DNA of 64,000 nucleotides, from NCBI GenBank assembly GCA_964036315.1, contig OZ038492.1, positions 41,981,522 through 42,045,521 on the forward strand. The letters are read 5' to 3'. Below the pieces are notes generated by a model, which was not told where the DNA came from, did not search any database, and saw only the letters and a list, made by a program, of their open reading frames with translations. The translations under genes and the position numbers were made by a program. The DNA is from Acanthosepion esculentum (Eukaryota; Mollusca; Cephalopoda; Sepiida; Sepiidae). This document shows, one piece after another, positions 35,585 through 46,804 of this stretch (positions are counted from its first letter, which is position 1; every line of letters begins with the position of its first letter).

Positions 35585-35645
35585 CATAATTTTGAAACGC
35601 GGGTTTCGGGTATCGCGACCTTCTTCAGGAAAAGAGTGGATATTT
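35585..35645 (-). mobile_element. Penelope-like terminal motif
   Basis: Minus strand TTTTCCTGAAGAAGGTCGCG, then ATACCCGAAACCCGCGTTTC. Same signature as at 31.35 kb. Confidence 0.45.
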
Positions 35646-36300
35646 TTCACATATTATTAAAATGAATTAATTTTCCTTATGTTTTTTCGTTATTGTTTTT
35701 CTGTTTTTTGCGTGGTAATGACACAAATGTCTTTCTTGGATTGAACCAGTATTAGTATTTTATTATAAATCATAATACTTAATAAATAGCATCACCGAAT
35801 AAATTTCCCAACTGGATCTCTTAAATAGTTGAGTCTATCAACTTCCATATAAATCATTACAATAACAATCATAATTATGAACTCTGTTCATTATTTAAGG
35901 TAGTAACAGGATTAAATGTAAACATTTGAAATTGACAGGATTTTTTTTCCATTTCCCTGAATCAGACGTTAAACACTTGGGTGTCATAACCTTCTATATC
36001 TTCTCTCTTTTGCTGAATGAAATCCAACAATGCCTCTGATACGTCTTTTCTGCTTTTCCTCTATTTCAAAATGTAATAGTCGATTATTTTTAGTTAACGA
36101 CAGTGAACTGGTGTCAATCTACAGTGATAACTGCTGGCTTTCTGATCCGTACATGCAAATGCATTAAATATTAAAAAATCAAAAAATCCTGGAAGCAGAG
36201 ATGCGTCACTCAGTTGAAAATACACCGAATGTGCCACTGTGGGCTGAAGTTAAAACACTGATTGCATCCCCGTGTACAATGCTGAACACGTCATGAAAGG
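35646..36300. other. Unassigned AT-rich sequence
   Basis: Nothing recognised. Confidence 0.45.
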
Positions 36301-36314
36301 AGACAACTGTTTAT

Positions 36315-36555
36315 TGTATCTACATCTACCTTCTTATCTCTCGTGCAAACGAGACATATGTCTAACGTTTTGATTATCTTACAAACGTAACATACGTCTA
36401 TCTTTTTTATTATCTTGCAAACCAAACCTATATCTACCGGTCTATCTAGCAAAGTAAACCTGTCTACCTTTTTTTTTATTATTCTCGTACGAAACAAATT
36501 AATATTCACATTTCTACGTTACTCTCAAACTAAACTTATGTCCACCATTTTGATT
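36315..36555. repeat. Imperfect minisatellite, unit about 30-50 bp
   Basis: Recurring TCTATCTTTTTTATTATCTT then GCAAACCAAACCTAT-like units, five to six times with length variation. The minus strand gives the repeated peptide 'VCKIIKKIDVC', a by-product. Confidence 0.65.
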
Positions 36556-36589
36556 GATTGATTCGGCTTCTACCGTTTATCAACCCTTT

Positions 36590-36920
36590 TTTATATTATT
36601 TTTTATATTGTAATAACTCTTTTAGATTATAATGATCCAGTGATACATTTCTTACTCATTAACTCATAGCGGGGCAAGAAGTGGTGGATTCATTTATTTT
36701 CCAAGGTTATTTGCGCGTAAGTGAATAGTACGAAGACGACGGCAATTGGAATTTGTCTCCCGGTTCAACAATTCCAAGCCATTGTCCATTACTCTACCTT
36801 TACACTATCTTGTGTTTCCAAGAGCTCACCCATCTAGGTATTGGCCAGGCTCGACGTTGCTTAACTTCATTGATCGTACGGGAACAGATGTTTCAATGTG
36901 ATGTCACCGTAAGCCACCTC
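36590..36920 (-). mobile_element. 5S/tRNA SINE, copy 6: near full length with complete 5S head
   Basis: On the minus strand from about 36916: a 5S rRNA-like sequence of about 110 bp aligned end to end by eye. It contains TGAAGTTAAGCAACGTCGAG, CCTGGCCAATACCTAGATGG and GTGAGCTCTTGGAAAC, matching the 5S internal control region. Directly after it (about 36805) a tRNA-like unit begins GGTAGAGTAATGGACAATGG. The body then ends CCCCGCTATGAGTTAATGAG. 5S promoters bind TFIIIA, so the head would carry two Pol III promoters in series. Chimeric 5S-tRNA heads are known in deuterostome SINEs such as AmnSINE1. Confidence 0.8.
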
Positions 36921-37380
36921 ATTGTTAAAAAGAAGATAATTCGTCATTAAGTAACAATGGACAGGTTGATGATCCGTAAATCAAAGTCAAAGACACCACA
37001 ATAACTACCGAGTTTGAGCAAGAAAGAAAAAGCAAAAGTAAGAATTACAACAGATATAAGATTGAACACGAAAGTTAAGGGAATAAATAAATGCATCTAG
37101 ACTTTACCAAAAAACTGAAATTTATTGATGGGCAATTAATATTAATTGTAATTATCTTTATTTTAGCAACTGGTGAGACTCGGAAGGGCCACATTAACCA
37201 TTAAAAAATGTTGGAAAAATTTGAGGGAAAAGACAGAAAATATGAGTAAGAATAATTAGGAAATTGTTGAAGTCATGATGTTTGGTATCCCCTGATCTCT
37301 AGCGATGGCTACTAAATCAGCAAATAAATAAATGATAGATTCAGTCAGAGAAGACTATTGCAAATATACTATAATATTAT
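36921..37380. other. Unassigned sequence
   Basis: Nothing recognised. Confidence 0.4.
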
Positions 37381-37910
37381 AAAATAAAACATTTACTTAA
37401 CCAGAAAGACAATGCGACAAATTGAAATTCTAAAGAAAAAGGAAATCGAATTAAGATTTGTTGGAAAGGAAAAGGAAACAATTTTAGCGGCTAATACCAA
37501 AGTAAGGATTCTTCAAAGAAATGAAAATTGGACTTAGAAAATAATAGGAATAAATATATTCTACGCAGGAAATTGATGTAAATGAGAAAATAATAATGCT
37601 AGGTGGTCCTTCGAAATAGAGTCTAAATAGGCGGAAAATAAAAAGGTTAAAAACAGTAAGAGTTTGTTGAAGAAAGTACATGGAAAGACTGGAATCGAAA
37701 GAAATAATTGAATCTTTATTGAAGTAATAAAGACACAAATAAGAAAATATTGAAAATAAAATAAAAAAGGAAACTGAAGTTGAAAAAAGTTAATGAAGAA
37801 AGAGTCTTTTAAGAAAGAAGACGGCAACAATATTTTATTTAAATATAAAATGAATTGAGAAGGAAACATGTTTAGAGATAAATGAAAATTAAGGAAGATA
37901 TTGGATTTTA
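37381..37910. repeat. A-rich, purine-biased tract
   Basis: GAAA/AAGAA-rich on plus. Overlapping minus frames (84 and 102 codons) are F/L/S-rich and compositional. Confidence 0.5.
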
Positions 37911-37964
37911 GGTTATTGAACTTTCATTATTTAATGAGTAAATCTGTATTTTTTATTGTATTTT

Positions 37965-38165
37965 TATATTTGAGTAAATATTGCTCAGGTTATGTAGTTG
38001 AGTATATACATAAATATTCGTCGGGTTTATAATTGTCTAAGGGCAAATATTAGTCGAGTTTATACCCGAGTTTCTAAGCAAACATTAGTGATGTTTATAA
38101 GTAGGCCTATTGGAAAATATTGGCAGATTTATACATGATTCAGTAAACATTCTCCAGGAAAGTGA
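37965..38165. repeat. Imperfect minisatellite, unit about 45-50 bp
   Basis: Four rough units of the form AAATATTxGTCGGGTTTATA then xxTGAGTxTCTAAG. Confidence 0.55.
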
Positions 38166-38219
38166 CTACTTTTTTGGTTGGCTTTACTCATTTAGCGTAG
38201 GATTCCGATGGTATATTCT

Positions 38220-38765
38220 ATGCCATGACAACGGGTGAAAAAAGGGAAAGAAATTAAAATGAAAGATGCTAAATAATTACAAATAGACATTAATAATAAA
38301 TGCAAATTGGGGATTTAAAAAGTAGAAGAAAGGCGAAAACTGGACAGAATATATTAAAAGCGTTATTAAAATATGAAATTTAAAAAAAAAGGTGCAAAGA
38401 GTGAGTTGGAAAAATTGTTATGGAGAAATAGAGAATCATGGGAAATCAACCATTTAAAATGTAAAATAGAATTCGAAGAACGTTTATGAAAAGGTAAACC
38501 AAATAAGATATTAGAATAAAAAGAGATGTAGGATAAAAACAAATGATAAATGCAAATAAAAAATCTGTTGAAAAAAATATTGAATAAGAAGAGAGAGAAA
38601 TTGCTAGCAGGTGAAAAACGCCATGAAAAAAATGGAGTAAAATTAAGTTTTGAAAATGAAAATCTAGAGAAACGGAGTGGAAAGATGGAGAAAAATTAAT
38701 TATAGTTAAAAAAAAAAACAATTAAAAAATGAACAAGAATTTAGAAATTAAAAGGTAAAAGAGAA
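38220..38765. repeat. A-rich, purine-biased tract
   Basis: As the tract at 37.4 kb. No gene. Confidence 0.5.
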
Positions 38766-38769
38766 TCCC

Positions 38770-39055
38770 CAAAGCATTTACAGTTGAACCTACTAGATGT
38801 CGCCGGAAATCCTTTGCTAACAGATTCTTTTCTCGCAATTTTCACTTGTGGAACTCCTTTCTGGTTCCATGCTCTACAGCTAACTTCAATCTGCAAAAAT
38901 TTAAATTGCAATGTCAATCTCTATATACTGTTCTGATTATTCTTTCCTTTTCTTGCTATTTATCAATGTTTCTGTTTGCAATTGTTCCCCACCCTGTAAC
39001 CCTTTTGTCTTAGTGGCTTTACTGCATTGCATGGGGTGATACAGATTTAAAAAAA
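38770..39055 (+). mobile_element. LINE-B fragment with 3' end
   Basis: TRCRRKSFANRFFSRNFHLW, then 'NSFLVPCSTANFNLQKFKLQ' from about 38788, the conserved end of LINE-B RT. The 3' UTR ends TGGCTTTACTGCATTGCATG, GGGTGATACAGATTT and poly(A), the same end as at 60.2 and 60.97 kb. This is one of the clearer LINE-B 3' ends. Confidence 0.85.
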
Positions 39056-39555
39056 AAAGAAGATAATTCTAAGGAGCAGTTTTAAGTGAATTCGAAAACA
39101 GATGTAAGACAGAAAAGGTGCTTATTTAACCAAATATGGGAAAGCGTGTGCTAGGAAGACGTTAGAAGGCAAAGAAAAAGGAAAGAAGCAAAGCATGATG
39201 TCAATATAATAAAGTAAAAAGAAAGAAATATCTTACAAGGGAGAACGTCCATTTAAAGTAACGTCAACGGATAAATATTCAATACTGAATTAAGAAAAGA
39301 AATTATAGGAAATATTGTATACCAGCAAAACACCTCAAAAGCCAATCAACGTTCCATCATTAACGAGCAGAAACTGAAATTTAGTCTATCGCATGGAACA
39401 AGTGTTTTTTTTTTCTCAAGGAGACCAATTGTCTTGAACGCTTAATGAGATTCTATCTTACTCCAGTCTTCAACGGGAACTCCTTTATACGATTCATGAC
39501 TGCAGATGCTGGAAAATAGTCGGTTTCCTGTAACACTCTAATAAGTCCTCATGTA
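39056..39555. other. Unassigned sequence
   Basis: Nothing recognised. Confidence 0.4.
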
Positions 39556-39559
39556 TTCA

Positions 39560-39975
39560 AAAGCGCCTGCGCGGTCTTGTGGGTTATGGGTTATTTTCCA
39601 CCCCCAACCTCTTTTCCACAGAGGAAACGTTGCAAACTAGTCGCTACTCTATCGCTATTTCCTTGGAAATAGTTTTGACGAGATGCATTGCTTAGTTCCA
39701 CCAATTCTAACCCTAACAGCTAGGACCCACATTGCCGCACATATTGAGTAGAACCATCTTCTTTCCCCTCGTAATCCAAACAAACATCTACTTTATGGAA
39801 CCGTCTACCAAGAGAAGGATTTCCCGACCGCAACATACTTACCGTTAATAATAATACAATAAACGTTATCTTTCCCACGTATCCCATAAACTGCGCTTCT
39901 TACCTCCTTTTCTAATCGCTCACCGAGTAACCTTGAGTGGCTCTTGGGCCTTCTATATGTATTACATTACTAAAA
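39560..39975 (+). mobile_element. LINE-B fragment with 3' end
   Basis: Broken frames give 'HRYF'-like and 'SSFPSxNPNKHxLWNRLPRE' equivalents near 39760-39815, then 'VLHY' and a purine tail. A subfamily different from the 38.8-kb copy. Confidence 0.55.
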
Positions 39976-40500
39976 AAGAAAAAAAGAAAACATTAATGAG
40001 AAATCAAAACAAGCATTAATATATTTAAATCAAATAAAAATACAAGAGAAAAACTACAGAATTAAAGAGGGATATCACAAAAAAGCCAAAGAAAAAAAAA
40101 AGCCGTACAGAGAGCAAAATGGAGGATGACTCAGCAATAGAGGGTTGGTAACGAAAAAGGAAAGAGAAAGAAAATGAACAAAAACTGTATTGTAAACAAC
40201 CAGAAAGAAAAGTAAGTAACGAAAATAGTGGCGAGAAACGAGACAATCGATTTAGAAAGTAAAATTATATAAGCCAAATCAAAAGACCAAAGCCTGAGAA
40301 AAAAAAAGAACTAAGAAAATTAGCCCGATAAGCGATATGTGAATAGATTTTGGGGACAGGACATCAGTGAACGAAAGAAACACAACTAAATATAAAGAAT
40401 TACAAAGACAAAACTAGTGAAAGTCGGCACAGAACAAAAAGTAAACCAACAGAAGACAAACAAATATCGAAATAAAAACTACAAGAAACGAACTGATCGA
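39976..40500. repeat. Purine-rich tract
   Basis: A/G-biased plus strand. Minus-strand S/F/L frames are compositional. Confidence 0.5.
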
Positions 40501-40984
40501 TACGTTCGACAACGGAACTCTTCTGTCTCTTTCCGATTAAAGAGTACAGAGAGACTATCTAGCTAATCACAGTGCCAAGCCAACAATCTACCATCCAGTA
40601 AAAATGGAAGACAAAAAGGAAGGAAAAAATTACTTCCTCTGTTGAAAGCTATTAAACCATTTTTTATTGGAATTATAATAAAAAAAAACAGATAACCACC
40701 GACTGAATTTCTTGAAAGAAGTTTGTTATCTTAATCAATTAAAGTGCTATGTATCTCGCTCACTTTGTCATCTAAAACAGAGAAAAAAAATTAGATACAT
40801 AAGAAAATTGAAAGAAAAAAAAAGAGGTAATACAAGGTGTGTGCAAATATTTCTAACATTAAAAATAACGTACACCTATAAACACGATAAAGACATCAAA
40901 CTATGAGTGGAGTAAAATGTAAGGTCAAAAGATAACTGTCCATCAAAGTTAGGTCTAAGAAGAAAAACGTTTTTCCATATATAT
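40501..40984. other. Unassigned sequence
   Basis: Nothing recognised. Confidence 0.4.
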
Positions 40985-41600
40985 ATATAGGGTGTGAAAG
41001 TCCCTATTTAAAATTGTGAACAATTTTATGAAGTATTGCACGGTTTTCATAAAACATGTTTTATTTTGAAGTGTATAATGATAGATGTACAACGAGGCGC
41101 AGATAAATGCCGAAAAACAAATAATGGATAATAAAAGCAGACTTTTCTATAAGTCAAATTAATTTATTACAATTAAAATTTATACCTCATTCATATATAA
41201 GGTATTGGCATATATCGGTTTGGCCACCCTCATCGGCTACCACTTTCTCCAGGCGGGATCAGAAGCAGGCATAAGCAACTGTGTCCCTATACATGTTGAC
41301 CATGACGTCTCTGATGCTTTCTATGAGAGCCTCTTTGGTGACCACGGGCGACCAGTGGTATGGTGAGCATGTGGCGACGCTTGGGCGTATAAGTGTTATA
41401 ATTCCTTGTAAATACACCAGATTTTTGGCCTGCTAATTCCTTGGCAATTTTGCTCATGCTTTTGCTGGGGCTCTTCTTGACAACCTCAACAATGTCGGCG
41501 AGGAAGTCAGGCGTCTGATGGAGCCAGAGCGCTTCTTATGAGTCTTGCGTTCTGGCCGGAAATTGTCCTTATCCGAGGCCCTATATGTTAATTGTAAGTT
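40985..41600 (-). mobile_element. Tc1/mariner-type transposon, internally deleted (second family)
   Basis: On the minus strand 'RPERKTHKKRSGSIR' and, after a shift, TPDFLADIVEVVKKSPSKSM then 'SKIAKELA' (about 41545-41435) form the N-terminal helix-turn-helix. It passes directly into a C-terminal stretch with 'SIRDVMVNMYRDTVAYACF', SRLEKVVADEGGQTDICQYL near 41330-41190. The catalytic centre is missing. The ends read TATAGGGTGTGAAAGTCCC at left and CCTATAT at right, possible terminal inverted repeats. Confidence 0.7.
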
Positions 41601-42080
41601 CGTAGACCATGGTTCTATGTTATACAAACTATTCAATTTCATTGGTTTCGTGGCTGGGGTTAAAGATATTCTCAACAGCAGCTCGATGGTCATATTCTGA
41701 AAGTAAGTAGATATGTAAGTAAGCATCTCGTTCGTCGATTGCCGGAGGTATAGAAATGATGCTCCCAAAACCTCGCTACGCAGTGACGTAATGTAAAAAT
41801 TCTGGATTTGTCTGCGCCACACTGTGCATGCAGTGTTAAAATGTAAATGTAAATTTAAAAATTAGGAGATCAGTTTATTTTGCTCCCTTGGATTCAAGCT
41901 ATCCTCAAGCGATTTTTATCAATTGACCTCCTAACGCATATTTTTTTTAAAAAAAAAACATTAACACTATATTATTTTTTTAATAATAAACAAACGCACG
42001 GTATTGGATGTGAAAGAAAGGGAGGAAGAAGACAAGAAGGAGGAGGAGGGGAAAAAGAAAAGAAGAAAAGCAAGTTTATT
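41601..42080. other. Unassigned sequence
   Basis: A minus-strand frame of 122 codons (41822-41454) runs partly over the transposase and has no extra motif. A purine-rich stretch lies at 42010-42070. Confidence 0.4.
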
Positions 42081-42083
42081 CTA

Positions 42084-42269
42084 CAGTGTAACCCGGATAT
42101 AAGAGAGTTGTCGGGACCGGAGAAGAAGTATCTTATATCCGGGTTTCTCTTATATCCGGGTTTGGTCTATTTTGTTTAGGTAAGTATGGCTCTAATTTGG
42201 GACCAGATAAAATCTCTCTTATATCCGAGTTTATCTTATATCCGGGTCTCTTATATCCGGGTTACACTG
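42084..42269 (+). mobile_element. pogo/Tigger-like MITE, copy 1 (186 bp)
   Basis: The perfect terminal inverted repeat starts CAGTGTAACCCGGATATAAG and the element ends with its reverse complement. It is flanked by TA on both sides (42082-42083, 42270-42271), the target duplication of Tc1/mariner/pogo elements. CAGTG ends are typical of the pogo branch. It has no coding capacity. Internally the 12-mer CTTATATCCGGG occurs six times counting both strands (one with a mismatch). Confidence 0.9.
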
Positions 42270-42323
42270 TATTTGTATTGGTGGGGATTAATTTAAATGA
42301 ACATACTTTTAAATCTTTTTTCA

Positions 42324-42325
<2 letters not shown>

Positions 42326-42382
<57 letters not shown>
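42326..42382. repeat. (TA)n microsatellite
   Basis: A pure TA array touching MITE copy 2. Confidence 0.95.
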
Positions 42383-42385
<3 letters not shown>

Positions 42386-42557
42386 TGTAACCCGGATATA
42401 AGAGACCCGGATATAAGAGTGATTTTCTCTGGTCCCAAATTAGAGCCTGTGTTAATGAATATATAATAGACCAAACCCTGATATAAGAGAAACCCGGATA
42501 TAAGTGACTTCTTCTCCGGTCCCGTCCCGACAACTCTCTTATATCCGGGTTACACTG
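42383..42557 (-). mobile_element. pogo/Tigger-like MITE, copy 2 (175 bp)
   Basis: Same terminal repeats, opposite orientation to copy 1. More diverged, with a short deletion and CCCGTCCCG in place of CCCG. It lies inside a TA array, so its TA target duplication merges with the array. Confidence 0.9.
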
Positions 42558-42663
<106 letters not shown>

Positions 42664-42849
42664 CAGTGTAACCCGGATATAAGAGACCCGGATATAAGAT
42701 AAATCTGGATATAAGAGAGATTTTATCTGGTCCCAAATTAGAGCCATACTTACCTAAACAAAATAGACCAAACTCGGATATAAGAGAAACCCGGATATAA
42801 GATACTTCTTCTCCGGTCCCGACAACTCTCTTATATCCGGGTTACACTG
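42664..42849 (-). mobile_element. pogo/Tigger-like MITE, copy 3 (186 bp)
   Basis: Same length as copy 1 and its near-exact reverse complement (about two to three differences by eye). It starts CAGTGTAACCCGGATATAAG and ends TTACACTG, with TA on both sides. Confidence 0.92.
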
Positions 42850-42889
42850 TATATATGCACATTTGAATGCGTGGAGGTAGTGTAAACAT

Positions 42890-43265
42890 TTAATTAGTTA
42901 TTTTAGAGAGGACTATATTTTTTATTAAATATTCAACCGATATATGCTCAAAAGCCACTCGAGGTAGAGAATTATTGAATGGGGTTGTGTCGATGGAGGC
43001 GGAGGAATAGTAAGTGTAGATTTTATGGAGAGGAGATGAAATGTGTGACTCGACACTTGATTTGGTCAAGATTCTAATTGGGAGATTGTTCCAAAAAGTA
43101 GCGGCTTGTACGAAGTGGCTGTCCGAATAGGACTTATCACTTACCAGTGTTGTAGGAAGTAATAAGGGGTTGGTTGCCAGAATATTGACAGTAGAATCCT
43201 TGTGCTGACAAGAAAGCGTGTTGATCACAATCAACCATATTCCTGAAAGTATTAATTTTTTTTCT
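42890..43265 (-). mobile_element. LINE RT C-terminus fragment (CR1/L2-like)
   Basis: The minus frame gives LVSDKSYSDSHFVQAATFWN, then 'NLPIRILTKSSVESHISSPL'. This corresponds to the 'S[YF]G.R.FS...P.LWN.LP' signature of CR1/jockey-type LINE ends but is a different family from LINE-B. About 140 codons are open, the most intact LINE frame here, though the start is not a real gene start. Confidence 0.65.
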
Positions 43266-43555
43266 TCTTTTCTAACGAAATTTCTCCGTTTTTCAGCACA
43301 CTCCTTAGCTTTTGGCATGTCTCGTCCGCTAGTTAATTAAGTCTTCGGATTCCGGTGTCGTATTTTCCGTCCCCCGTTAAAAAATCTTCCCAGATATTTG
43401 AACTTGTTTTATGTTCCTGTCTCCAAATCGTAACTCGTATTTGGGGCGTTTTTCTCTCTTGCTGATGATTAAACTTTCTATCTACTTACAGTCGACGAGG
43501 AATCCATCTTATTTTTCGTTCCTTTTTAATAGCTTGTCTCGTTTATTTGTTTTGC
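43266..43555. other. Unassigned sequence
   Basis: Nothing recognised. Confidence 0.4.
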
Positions 43556-43559
43556 GGCA

Positions 43560-44050
43560 AATGAACTGCTTATGGGTCATTTAATGCCAAAGCTTAATTT
43601 TCTTGAGAGCATTAGTAATTTCATTTACAAAAATGAATTGCTGGTATTTTTTTGCTATTAAAATGTATTCCTGCTACTTTACTATAAAAATATATTTGTA
43701 TACTTTCATAGTGTTTTGTTTATTTTCCCATTGCTGGGACCGTTACAGGAGCTATCACCCCGAATTAGAGTGAACGTGGAACAGCAGCAATTAAGAGGTG
43801 ATTCCATGCTCCACAAAACCTCCCGACCAGAGAGCTTGCTGTCAGATGTAGTTTATCGTCATACCCAAGACAGAATACCCTGTCTCGGGAGTCATGCAGT
43901 TTCATTTCTGAGTCGGCCATCAACGCTACGTCATTTGCGTATCTTTGCTATATACGCCTACCGATAATACACTCTGATAGGGTCCAGTTCCTTTATGATA
44001 ACGTCGCTGTAGAGTTTGAATAGGATTTATAATCACATTACAATAAGACC
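43560..44050 (+). repeat. Dispersed repeat family R, copy 4
   Basis: Starts TTATGGGTCATTTAATGCC (the family end reversed). A zone of TATAAAAATxTATTxxTxxT units follows, then TTGCTGGGACCGTTACAGG and AACAGCAGCAATTAAGAGG, the core in the same orientation as copy 2. The copy extends past the core to about 44 kb with moderately GC-rich sequence. Confidence 0.65.
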
Positions 44051-45630
44051 CATTGTAAATTTATTAGAAGTTCTTATATTTTTTCTATCTCATTTGAAGG
44101 TTTTTAGTGTCTTACGTCGTACAAAGCTTCTGAAGTAATAAACAACAAATCTCAAACTAATTAAATATCATCATTATTTTTATAATTCGGATTCTCCCTC
44201 CCTCCTTTAGTTCGTTCCTTAGTTAGTTCACACGACCACTGCCCTCTGTCAACACATTACAAATAATGATCTATTCCTTTTTGACCACAGGAAAACACGG
44301 AACTGACATATCACAGGTGTTAGTTTGTTTCAGTGAGAAAAGGAATTAAAGAAAAAAAATAAGAAAGGAAAATAGAATTGGTTAATGTTTATTAGTGAAA
44401 TGGAAAAAGTTTTCAATTTCAAATCTTTTATTTTGTCCACCTTTATTTATAAATAAATCTATTAATAAAACTGTTTGGAAGACTGGTTTTAGGCTAGTAT
44501 ATATTATTTTTTATAAATATATTTCAGATATTTCTATTACAGCAACATCATATGCCATGAGGTTCCTTTAATAGATTTAGCTACTTCTTAAATCTGCGTA
44601 TAGTCTGGTTAATTTAGAGTAAATATAAGGTGTACCCCCAAAAATGTTACCAAAACATGTTTTGTATCATTGGAAGCGGAATTTTATATACTGCGAGAAA
44701 ATAAAATCTCCTCTCTCATTCACCTTGAGCATTTTCAATGATCCACTTTCTTTGAAAAAACACGTGCTATAAGGTGAACACATGGTTTTTCGGCACTTGA
44801 GTAGTTTACAGTTGTAAGTGGTTTTCATGACAATGCTCTTCAAATGTGTCTGATTCGAACATTATGATGTCAATTTTATAATGTGTAGTCGTTGACATAA
44901 TGTCTCCCGAGTGTGCAATATAAAATGTATCTGCTTTATATTCTTATAGATCAAATAGTATCAGCTGATAGATAGCATTCAAGAAAAAGAGACTTATTTG
45001 AACATGGATTTTATTTGGATTGTTCTGGATCAGTGAAGTAAACAACCAGCCAAGAGTGAACAACCAAGAGTGAATAGTAAGTAATACAGGAATGTTATTT
45101 AATTGATTTATCTTAAATTTTCTTCTTGAATGCAACTGATGAAAATGTTTCATGTAGTATTATTTATTACATATGTGTTTTGTGTTGTTCAGATTCTAAG
45201 AGGAATGCTGTTCTATAAGACAAGTTTAAGAAATTTGAATATCCATATTGCTCCTATATTCCTAATCGTTGGGTTCTTGCAAGGGTGTAGGAGGACTTTA
45301 CATCCTTGAATGCTACGAGGATTTTAGTAGCATATATGTACTTAATAGAAATAGAAAGAAGTTATTTCTTTTGTCATGTATAAGTGATTCACATCAATGC
45401 ATAAATATCTTTTTACAATCTCTGGTAGGATAGGAAATTAATCCCAGGCGTGTTTCAATGAGTTCTTCACCAGAAAACTTCTTCCGATAAGGAAAAAGTC
45501 TTATGAATGGTACCGGTTTGTAAATGTTACTGATACCATCTATGCGGAAAGCTCGATGTCACACGTACTTTCTGGAAAGGCAGACTTAAGAGCTTTATGA
45601 GAACACTTCTTTGTCCATGCATCCTTGATG
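44051..45630. other. Unassigned AT-rich sequence
   Basis: No gene recognised. A small direct repeat CAACCA(A/G)CCAAGAGTGAA is seen at 45044-45074. Confidence 0.45.
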
Positions 45631-45634
45631 AGCA

Positions 45635-46345
45635 AATATCGATGCTGGGCTTCTAGCAGATGCTGACCAATCGTCTTTTCAACTATCGGACTCAGCTGAT
45701 GTAGCTGTGGCAGATAAGGGAGACCTTACTTTCGTCATAGAAGCGGAGTTCGCCTTTGTGAAGAATGAACCCGAGTTTCTAGATAGTGAAGGAACTCTTG
45801 ATAGCAGTAAATTTGATATGTTTCAACATAATTTATGTGATATAGTTCAATGCTATTTGCCTGAGAAACTAGAAATTTCTGGTGTGGATAAAATAAACTA
45901 TTTGTTTATTAAAATTCAAGCGCATGAGATCAGTACTGATAAAATTGGCAAATCTTTAGCCCTCATGAAGCTGCAGAGATTGTTCTATACACTGATACAT
46001 TGACTCTAGAGTAAATCAAAAACAGAAAAATTACGGCTAGCTAAAATTGAATAAATCGACACGCTTAAGCTGTTTATTCGGGCCGAGAGAACAGGGGATT
46101 TGAATTTGCATTTTGCGGTGGTGGGTCGGATGCTAAATATATTTGCAGCAACTGGGCATTTCAGCTATGCAAAGAGTGCACGATTCTACCTACAATCGAT
46201 GCGAGAATTGCAAGAAAAGTATCCTTAGCTGCATCAACACTTCTCAGCGTACGGATTTCATTCTGCGCGATGCCGTGTCCGTTACTTATCAGTTGACCTC
46301 AGTATTGAACAAGTGATGCGCAGCAGAATCAGCCCAGATATAGGC
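45635..46345 (+). pseudogene. Multi-copy metazoan protein family of unknown function, N-terminal part, degenerate
   Basis: One frame (that of 45707) stays readable for about 700 bp despite several in-frame stops. After a Glu/Asp-rich N-part it gives LFIRAERTGDLNLHFAVVGR, MLNIFAATGHFSYAKSARFY, 'LQSMRELQEKYP' and VDLSIEQVMRS. I recognise this block from large multi-copy uncharacterised proteins in molluscs and arthropods. I do not know their function, and they behave like repeats. The conserved W-W-rich sites have turned into stops (TAG after EKYP). It ends where a LINE-A fragment begins. Confidence 0.6.
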
Positions 46346-46364
46346 CAATAACAGTGGGGGTCGT

Positions 46365-46562
46365 TTAAGACAACAGAACAAGGAACGCGATATTCATGCT
46401 CAGAATGTTATCAAAAACAGCGATACAAATGCAGAAGGACGTGTGCTTATATTACATAGACTACGCAAAGGCTTTCCACAAAGTACGCCATAAGGATCTG
46501 CTGGAACTGCTCAGCAACCTTGACATATTCCAAAAAGATATCAGAATAATCAAGAACCTATA
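46365..46562 (+). mobile_element. LINE-A fragment: RT fingers/palm
   Basis: DNRTRNAIFMLRMLSKTAIQ, then MQKDVCLYYIDYAKAFHKVR and 'HKDLLELLSNLDIFQKDIRI', the YxDYxKAFDxVxH signature of RTE-type RTs, in one open frame. It is cut after 'IIKNL', exactly where the LTR candidate begins. Confidence 0.8.
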
Positions 46563-46563
46563 G

Positions 46564-46804
46564 TGCCAGGGTTATGGGTCCTTACCTATAACTACAGAAT
46601 GAACTCTTCCTACCACTATGTATACTACGCCTCTCAAGAGAGAGGGACGAATCGAGTAGAACCGATAGTAGTTCACTCCAAACCAGACTGACATTCATAC
46701 TAACCCCTTCCACATCTTGTATGATTATTCCGTGTAATATATCTTCGTTATTTCTACTCTTGTGTTCGTGTTGTTCTTCCTTGGTCCTAACCTGAACCAT
46801 AACA
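46564..46804 (+). mobile_element. Candidate 5' LTR of the Ty3/gypsy element
   Basis: Bounded by TG (46564) and CA (46803-46804), with the primer site one base beyond. GGTTATGG near the start mirrors CCATAACA at the end, as LTR tips often do. A TATA-like TGTAATATATC lies near 46733. The 5' edge may instead be about 46570. I found no matching 3' LTR in the window. Confidence 0.55.
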
